The notes under the pieces: generated by a model
Told to the model about the DNA's origin: nothing
What the model saw: the letters and a program-made list of their open reading frames with translations, nothing else
The model's database searches: none
Translations under genes and position numbers: made by a program
Assembly (NCBI GenBank): GCA_002471195.1
Contig: DKPN01000001.1
Location: 1 to 21,595 of the forward strand
Reading direction: 5' to 3'
Length of the DNA stretch: 21,595 bases
Source: Bacteroides sp. UBA7333
GTDB lineage: Bacteria > Bacteroidota > Bacteroidia > Bacteroidales > Bacteroidaceae
Part shown: positions 16,923 through 21,595 of the stretch, piece by piece
Layout: every line of letters starts with the position of its first letter
Position numbering within the stretch: position 1 is the stretch's first letter

Positions 16923-17633
16923 ATGTACAATAAATATATTTTACTCTCATTATCTTTATCTTGCTGTATTGCCGTTTCAGCTCAAAAAGAGGAACGCGAT
17001 TTTATCAGAAAAGGAAATAGATTATTCAATGATAGTGTTTTTGTAGATGCTGAAGTTAATTACCGCAAAGCAATTGATATAAATCCTAACTCATCAGTAT
17101 CGATATACAACTTAGGAAATGCTCTTTCGCAACAGCAAAAATTTGAAGAGGCGATGGAACAGTATGTTGCGGCAACTAAAATCGAAAAAGACAAAGAAAA
17201 ATTAGCACAGGTATATCATAATATGGGTGTTATCTTTCAGGCTGGAAAAGATTATGCTAAAGCAGTTGATGCATATAAGATGTCATTGAGAAATGATCCA
17301 TCCGATGATGAAACGCGTTATAATTTAGCCTTAGCCCAAAAGTTATTGAAAGATCAAGAACAAAATCAGGATCAGGATCAAAACCAAGATCAAGACCAAA
17401 ATAATCAAGAGCAAAAGGAACAAGAGCAAAATCAAGATCAACAGAATCAAGATAATCAACAGAAGGATGAGCAAAATCAGCCACCTCCACAATCTGAACA
17501 AAAGGAAAATGAGATGTCTAAAGAAAATGCTGAACAATTATTGAAATCTGTAATGCAAGACGAAAAGGATACTCAAGATAAAGTACAGAAACAACAAGTG
17601 ATCCAAGGTGGTAAACTAGAAAAAGATTGGTAA
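16923..17633 (+). CDS. batC: BatC, secreted TPR protein with Gln/Asn-rich tail
   Basis: A 236-residue protein with a signal peptide (cut near AVSA/QKE, residues 20-21). About three TPR motifs span residues 26-140 (for example YNLGNALSQQQKFEEAMEQY and YHNMGVIFQAGKDYAKAVDAY). Residues 144-196 are low complexity, almost only Q, N, D, E and K. A charged C-terminal segment follows. The two adjacent cysteines in the leader (C14, C15) do not sit in a canonical lipobox, so a periplasmic soluble protein is more likely than a lipoprotein. TPR domains bind proteins, so BatC is presumably a scaffold for the Bat complex outside the membrane. The gene is tightly packed between batB and batD. Confidence 0.9.
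   Translation: MYNKYILLSLSLSCCIAVSAQKEERDFIRKGNRLFNDSVFVDAEVNYRKAIDINPNSSVSIYNLGNALSQQQKFEEAMEQYVAATKIEKDKEKLAQVYHNMGVIFQAGKDYAKAVDAYKMSLRNDPSDDETRYNLALAQKLLKDQEQNQDQDQNQDQDQNNQEQKEQEQNQDQQNQDNQQKDEQNQPPPQSEQKENEMSKENAEQLLKSVMQDEKDTQDKVQKQQVIQGGKLEKDW
17352..17480 (+). repeat. Degenerate CAA/GAT/AAT codon repeat in batC
   Basis: Imperfect short tandem repeats of Gln, Asp and Asn codons (units such as CAGGATCAG and CAAGATCAA) encode the low-complexity tail of BatC. The units are degenerate at third positions (GAT/GAC, CAA/CAG), so the peptide rather than the exact DNA seems to be kept. Length variation by replication slippage would be possible. Confidence 0.7.
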
Positions 17634-17656
17634 TTTTTAAATTAATATACTAAATA

Positions 17657-19489
17657 ATGAGAAAACTAATTTTCTTATTGGTCACTATTTTTATAGTGAA
17701 TATAAATGTATTTGCAGATGATAATATATCATTTACAGCAAAAGCTCCTGATGTGGTAGTTGTAGGTGATCAATTTCGATTATCATATACGGTTAATACT
17801 CAAAAAATAAAAGACTTTCGTGTACCTTCAATAAAAGGATTCGAAGTTTTGATGGGACCTACTCGTAGCTCATTTTCGAATACACAAATAGTAAATGGTA
17901 AAATGACTTCCGAAAAAGGTATCACTTTTACTTATATATTATTGGCTAATGCTGAAGGTGACTTTACAATACCCGGAGCTACGATCGTTGCCGACGGTGG
18001 ACAAGCGGTTTCAAACTCATTGAAGATAAAAGTTTTGCCACCGGATCAAACAGCAAATACCTCTTCGCAAGGAAATCGTACAAATGCTAATAGTACTTCA
18101 AGCAATTCATCTGTATCAAACCAAGATCTTTTTGTTACTGCTTCAGTTACTAAATCGACTGTATTTGAGCAAGAGGCGTTTTTATTGACTTATAAGGTAT
18201 ATACACGTGAGCCACGTATAGGATTTGATAATATTAAATGGCCCGATTTTAAAGGATTTCACTCTCAAGAAATCGATATGCCGGCAAACTCAAAATGGAC
18301 ACAAGAGCATTATAAAGGACGTAATTATTCAACAGCTGTTTATCGACAATTTGTATTGTTTCCTCAACAAACTGGGAAGTTGACTATTGAACCAGCTCGT
18401 TTTGATGCTACTATTGAAAAGGTGATTCAAACTGCTGACCCATTTGAAGCTTTCTTTAATGGAGGGGGGAATGTTGTTACTGTGAAAAAAGCATTGACAA
18501 CTCCTGCTATTACCATTGATGTTAATGCATTGCCTAGTGGCAAACCAGCAGGATTCTCGGGAGGTGTTGGCGAGTTCACAATGTCTGCATCAATAAACTC
18601 TACTGACGTAAAAACAAATGATGCTATAACTGTAAAAGTAGTGATCTCTGGTACTGGTAATATGAAATTAATCTCTGATCCTGAAGTAGAGTTTCCTGAA
18701 GGTTTCGAAATTTACGACCCTAAAGTAGATAACCAAGTTCGCTTAACCTCCAATGGCCTTACTGGTAATAAAATAATCGAATACTTAGCGATACCTAGAT
18801 ATGCTGGAGATTATAAAATACCTGCTATAACATTTAGCTATTTTGATATTAAAACTAAATCATACAAAACTATAACATCCGAGGGCTATAATATCAAGGT
18901 TGAAAAAGGGGCTGGGAATGCAGACCAAGTAATTGCAAATTTTACAAATAAGGAAGATTTAAAAATATTGGGAGAAGATATTCGTTTTATTAATCAAAAT
19001 AGTATCGATATTACTCCTAAAGGTAAATTTTTCTTTGATTCAATCACTTATTGGTTGTTTTATATTATACCTGCATTGGCATTCTTAATATTCTTCATTG
19101 TATATAGAAAACAAGCTGCTGAGAATGCTAATGTGGTAAAAATGCGTACAAAAAAAGCGAATAAAGTAGCTTCAAAGCGTTTAAAATTAGCTGGTAAATT
19201 ATTGAGCGATAATAAAAAAGATGCTTTCTACGATGAGATATTGAAGGCTCTTTGGGGATATATTAGTGATAAACTCAGTATACCAGTTTCAAAACTTTCA
19301 AAAGATAATGTGGAAGTTAAACTTCGAAAGCATGGTGTAAACGATGAATTGATTAGCGACTTCTTGAATTTACTTGATGAGTGCGAGTTTGCTCGCTTTG
19401 CACCTGGAGATGAAAATAAGAAAATGGATAATGTATATACTTCTTCATTATCGTTAATAAACAAGATGGAAAATACGATTAAACATTAA
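17657..19489 (+). CDS. batD: BatD, oxygen-tolerance membrane protein
   Basis: A 610-residue protein. A signal peptide covers residues 1-20 (ending NVFA). A long extracytoplasmic part follows, made of repeated beta-rich domains, with a Ser/Asn/Thr-rich linker near residues 134-154. A transmembrane helix lies at about 461-485 (YWLFYIIPALAFLIFFIVY), then a basic stretch and a cytoplasmic domain to the end. GVGEFTMSASINSTDVKTNDAITVKV and the two IPG/IPA repeats (FTIPGATI, KIPAITFSY) are typical of BatD. The cytoplasmic tail resembles the tail of the BatD-like gene at 13783-14856. It lies 23 bp after batC and 13 bp before batE. Function within the Bat complex is not known; the topology suits an envelope sensor or anchor. 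Confidence 0.9.
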   Translation: MRKLIFLLVTIFIVNINVFADDNISFTAKAPDVVVVGDQFRLSYTVNTQKIKDFRVPSIKGFEVLMGPTRSSFSNTQIVNGKMTSEKGITFTYILLANAEGDFTIPGATIVADGGQAVSNSLKIKVLPPDQTANTSSQGNRTNANSTSSNSSVSNQDLFVTASVTKSTVFEQEAFLLTYKVYTREPRIGFDNIKWPDFKGFHSQEIDMPANSKWTQEHYKGRNYSTAVYRQFVLFPQQTGKLTIEPARFDATIEKVIQTADPFEAFFNGGGNVVTVKKALTTPAITIDVNALPSGKPAGFSGGVGEFTMSASINSTDVKTNDAITVKVVISGTGNMKLISDPEVEFPEGFEIYDPKVDNQVRLTSNGLTGNKIIEYLAIPRYAGDYKIPAITFSYFDIKTKSYKTITSEGYNIKVEKGAGNADQVIANFTNKEDLKILGEDIRFINQNSIDITPKGKFFFDSITYWLFYIIPALAFLIFFIVYRKQAAENANVVKMRTKKANKVASKRLKLAGKLLSDNKKDAFYDEILKALWGYISDKLSIPVSKLSKDNVEVKLRKHGVNDELISDFLNLLDECEFARFAPGDENKKMDNVYTSSLSLINKMENTIKH

Positions 19490-19502
19490 ATTAGGGTTGA
19501 TT

Positions 19503-20297
19503 ATGAAGAAAATATTATTAATATTATGTGCATTTTTATCTTTACAATTTTCTTGTATTGTAAATGCATCCAATGCTTCTGACTCTCTTATTATAGAGAA
19601 TAATTCTTTTATGAATAAATCGATGGGAGACAGTTCTTATTTGAAAAATGATTATATTTCAGCTGTCCAAATTTATGAGAGTCTTTTAAAAGATGGTGAG
19701 TCATCCGAGCTTTATTATAATTTGGGCAATAGCTATTATAAGATGGGGGAGATTGCTAAAGCTATTCTTAATTATGAGCGAGGGCTTTTATTGAATCCTG
19801 GCGACGCTGATCTGAGATTTAATCTTAACATGGCTAAATCAAAAACTGTTGATAAAGTTGAAGATACACCTGAGATATTTCTTATTTCATGGGCTAAATC
19901 GTTAATCAATTTATGGAGTATCAATACGTGGGCAATAGTAGGAATCATATTTTTCTTATTTTTTATTACTTGCCTCTATTTTTTCATATTTTCCAAACAA
20001 GTAATGATAAAGAAAATAGGGTTCTTCTTAGGCTTATTCTCTTTGTTATTAGTCATATTTGCCAATATCTTTGCGGGGGTACAGAAAAAACGAATATTAA
20101 ATCGTGATTATGCAATTGTAATGACTCCAAATGTTGTAGTAAGAAGCACACCTAGCGAATCGGGAACAAATCTATTTGTATTGCACGAAGGACATAAAAT
20201 ATTGATAAAAGACAATTCTATGAAGAATTGGAAGGAGATACGTTTAAATGATGGGAAAGTAGGATGGGTACCCTCATCATCTATTGAAGTAATTTAA
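19503..20297 (+). CDS. batE: BatE, TPR and SH3-like membrane protein
   Basis: A 264-residue protein and the last of the operon. A signal peptide-like leader (MKKILLILCAFLSLQFSCIVNA) is followed by TPR motifs at about residues 40-105 (YYNLGNSYYKMGEIAKAILNYERGL). Two membrane segments lie near 142-165 and 172-193. A C-terminal bacterial SH3-like domain follows (VVVRSTPSESGTNLFVLHEG ... GKVGWVPSSSIEVI). The ATG at 19503 is preferred to the in-frame TTG two codons earlier because an AGGG at 19493-19496 stands six bases before the ATG. The SH3-like part may bind cell-wall or protein ligands; that is inference. Confidence 0.9.
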   Translation: MKKILLILCAFLSLQFSCIVNASNASDSLIIENNSFMNKSMGDSSYLKNDYISAVQIYESLLKDGESSELYYNLGNSYYKMGEIAKAILNYERGLLLNPGDADLRFNLNMAKSKTVDKVEDTPEIFLISWAKSLINLWSINTWAIVGIIFFLFFITCLYFFIFSKQVMIKKIGFFLGLFSLLLVIFANIFAGVQKKRILNRDYAIVMTPNVVVRSTPSESGTNLFVLHEGHKILIKDNSMKNWKEIRLNDGKVGWVPSSSIEVI

Positions 20298-20306
20298 AAT
20301 GAAACA

Positions 20307-20359
20307 TTATTATAAGAAAGCGATATATTTTAGTAGAATATATCGCTTTCTTATAATAA
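20307..20359 (+). terminator. Perfect 23-bp hairpin after batE
   Basis: Arms 20307-20329 and 20337-20359 are perfect complements over 23 bp with a 7-nt loop (TTAGTAG). The core is AAGAAAGCGATATATT. It starts 9 bp after the batE stop codon, so it should end the operon transcript. The T content inside the right arm (CTTTCTTAT) is modest. Confidence 0.85.
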
Positions 20360-20366
20360 ATAAAAT

Positions 20367-20411
20367 GCAATAAAACTTGATATAATAGAAATAATTTACT
20401 AAGTTTATTGC
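20367..20411 (+). promoter_or_regulatory. Candidate promoter inside a palindrome
   Basis: TTG at 20377-20379 and TAAGTTTA at 20400-20407 (7 of 8 matches to TAnnTTTG) are 20 bp apart and would start transcription near 20414, about 40 nt before the ATG at 20455. The same stretch holds an inverted repeat: GCAATAAAACTT at 20367-20378 against AAGTTTATTGC at 20401-20411, with one extra A. The arms cover both promoter elements, as expected for a repressor operator. An E. coli-like TATAAT at 20381-20386 is probably coincidental. Confidence 0.4.
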
Positions 20412-20454
20412 GTGATAAAATTCACATTAATATTAACCATTAAATTTATGTGAC

Positions 20455-20733
20455 ATGAGAACAATAACTTTCAATGAACTTCGCAAAATAAAAGATTCTT
20501 TGCCAAGCGGAAGTATGCATAGAATAGCTGATGAATTAGGTTTACATGTTGATACAGTAAGAAATTTTTTTGGAGGACACAATTTTAAAGAAGGAAAAAG
20601 TGTTGGAATACATTTAGAACCTGGTCCAGATGGTGGTTTAGTGATGATAGATGACACAACAGTTCTAGACAAAGCTCTAGATATACTAAAAGAATTGAAT
20701 GTCGAGAAAGAAGAAACTCTTGTCATGATATAA
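20455..20733 (+). CDS. Small helix-turn-helix DNA-binding protein
   Basis: A 92-residue soluble protein. Residues 17-42 (PSGSMHRIADELGLHVDTVRNFFGG) read as a helix-turn-helix with the second helix DTVRNFF as the likely recognition helix. A Gly-rich turn (LEPGPDGGLVMIDDTTVLD) and a C-terminal amphipathic helix follow. I recognise the overall pattern as a small conserved protein of Bacteroidales, usually labelled DNA-binding or hypothetical, with no known target. It is monocistronic: the Bat terminator lies before it and its own terminator after it. Its promoter lies in a palindrome, so autoregulation is plausible. The frame on the opposite strand over the same bases is a shadow. Confidence 0.75.
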   Translation: MRTITFNELRKIKDSLPSGSMHRIADELGLHVDTVRNFFGGHNFKEGKSVGIHLEPGPDGGLVMIDDTTVLDKALDILKELNVEKEETLVMI

Positions 20734-20742
20734 TAAACATTG

Positions 20743-20779
20743 AAGTCCCAATTGTATAGAACAATTGGGACTTTTCTTT
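20743..20779 (+). terminator. Terminator after the helix-turn-helix gene
   Basis: A perfect 13-bp stem (AAGTCCCAATTGT at 20743-20755, complement at 20761-20773) with a 5-nt loop is followed by TTCTTT. It starts 9 bp after the stop codon. Confidence 0.85.
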
Positions 20780-20811
20780 GTTAAAAAATTAGACAATTAA
20801 ATGAATTAATT

Positions 20812-21595
20812 ATGGAAGATAAACTGGTTACTTTAGCTATTTTGACCTACTCAAAAGCACAATTATTGAAGACTGTTCTTGAAAATGAAGGAATAGAAAC
20901 TACAATTCATAATATAAATCAAATACAACCGATTATATCATCTGGTGTTAGAGTTAGAATTAAACAAAGTGATTTGCCACGGGCATTGCAAATTACAGAG
21001 AGTTCGGTTTGGCTTGCAGAAAGTATAGTAGGGGAGCAGAAGATAGAAGCTGATAATAGCAAAAAAAGGATTTTGATTCCTATTGATTTTTCAAATTATT
21101 CGCTCAAAGCCTGTGAATTTGGATTTAATTTAGCTAAAACATATGATGCAAGTGTTATACTTTTTCATGTATATTTTACGCCGGTTTATGCATCTTCTTT
21201 ACCTTATGGAGACGTTTTTAACTATCAAATCAATGATGATGAAGTTATTCGTACAATACTAGAAAAAGTGCATAAAGATTTGAATCGTCTATCTAATACG
21301 ATTAAAGAAAAAATCGAAACAGGAGAACTCCCCAATGTAAAATATTCATGTATATTGCGCGAAGGAATTCCTGAAGAGGAAATATTAAGATATTCGAAAG
21401 AATATAAACCTAGTATGATTATAATGGGTACTAGAGGTAAAAATCAAAAAGATATAGATCTATTAGGTAGTGTAACAGCTGAAATTACAGAAAGGAGTAG
21501 GATTCCAGTACTGGCTATTCCAGAAAATACACCTTTTAATGAATTTAATGCAGTTCGTCGTATTGGATTTATTACCAATTTTGATCAAAGAGATT
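20812..21595 (+). CDS. Universal stress protein (UspA family), 3' end missing
   Basis: An open frame from ATG 20812 runs past the window end; 261 residues are visible. Residues 1-78 (VTLAILTYSKAQLLKTVLENEGIETTIHN) look like a DUF2007-type domain, a short putative signal-transducing module. A UspA domain begins near residue 84 (KKRILIPIDFSNYSLKACEF). It has the nucleotide-binding pattern G-2x-G-9x-G-S as GTRGK...LLGS, residues G206, G209, G219 and S220, so ATP binding is expected. A second Usp domain seems to begin at VRRIGFITNFD just before the edge. Tandem Usp proteins act in the cytoplasm in stress survival. The start is set by the ATG; an ATG at 20801 meets a stop at once. No clear promoter is seen in the 78 bp upstream. 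Confidence 0.85.
   Translation, partial: MEDKLVTLAILTYSKAQLLKTVLENEGIETTIHNINQIQPIISSGVRVRIKQSDLPRALQITESSVWLAESIVGEQKIEADNSKKRILIPIDFSNYSLKACEFGFNLAKTYDASVILFHVYFTPVYASSLPYGDVFNYQINDDEVIRTILEKVHKDLNRLSNTIKEKIETGELPNVKYSCILREGIPEEEILRYSKEYKPSMIIMGTRGKNQKDIDLLGSVTAEITERSRIPVLAIPENTPFNEFNAVRRIGFITNFDQRD

Noticed and set aside
16923..16982. Possible lipoprotein signal in BatC (two Cys in the leader)
   Set aside because: The residues before C14 do not form a lipobox (no Leu/Val/Ile at -3 with a small residue at -1 in the usual pattern), while AVSA/Q is a good signal peptidase I site.
17352..17480. Short repeated units that might suggest a CRISPR or satellite array
   Set aside because: Units are 3-9 bp, degenerate, in frame and have no spacers; they code for the BatC tail.
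17343..17537. Minus-strand open frame of 64 codons that is nearly all Leu and Ile
   Set aside because: It is the antisense of the Gln/Asp/Asn codon tract of batC; complementing CAA, GAT and AAT codons gives Leu and Ile codons. It is not a membrane peptide gene.
20433..20726. Minus-strand open frame of 97 codons over the helix-turn-helix gene
   Set aside because: The plus-strand protein has a coherent DNA-binding motif, its own promoter candidate and a terminator; the minus frame is Ser-rich without features.

Overview
The window looks like ordinary chromosomal DNA from a member of the Bacteroidota, most likely the order Bacteroidales. The DNA is AT-rich and Shine-Dalgarno sequences are scarce. 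Several intergenic regions carry the Bacteroidetes-type promoter (TTG or TTTG at about -33, TAnnTTTG at about -7). The gene content (a complete Bat aerotolerance operon, a POT-like transporter, a compact branching enzyme) also fits. Nothing in the sequence fixes the genus.

Layout. (1) 16-2271, minus strand: a YycJ/WalJ-type metallo-beta-lactamase-fold hydrolase and, upstream of it, a POT-like MFS transporter, separated by a strong hairpin. (2) 2272-2690: a divergent intergenic region with an orphan plus-strand terminator and then a near-consensus promoter. (3) 2691-5437: a DUF2461 protein and the glycogen branching enzyme GlgB, closed by a terminator. (4) 5616-11355: a complete tripartite RND efflux operon ordered outer-membrane factor, periplasmic adaptor lipoprotein, inner-membrane pump, closed by a long hairpin. 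(5) 11356-11859: a 504-bp gap with a good promoter at its right end. (6) 11860-20297: an eight-gene Bat cluster, MoxR ATPase, DUF58 protein, a BatD-like membrane protein, then BatA, BatB, BatC, BatD and BatE, closed by a perfect 23-bp inverted repeat. (7) 20455-20733: a 92-residue helix-turn-helix protein with a promoter inside an imperfect palindrome and its own terminator. (8) 20812 to the right edge: a universal stress protein with an extra N-terminal domain, cut by the window end.

How the genes work together. The three efflux genes should make one envelope-spanning pump. In the Bat cluster a MoxR AAA+ ATPase is paired with von Willebrand A proteins (DUF58 protein, BatA, BatB), TPR proteins (BatC, BatE) and membrane proteins with long extracytoplasmic parts (BatD and the BatD-like protein). 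This layout suggests a membrane-attached chaperone-like complex. The family has been linked to aerotolerance and stress, but its biochemical activity is not settled. I saw no CRISPR array, transposase, phage gene, integrase, tRNA or rRNA. The points that deserve a second look are mostly regulatory: the orphan terminator, the palindrome over the helix-turn-helix gene promoter, the hairpin between moxR and the DUF58 gene, and a cytoplasmic domain that appears twice in the Bat operon.
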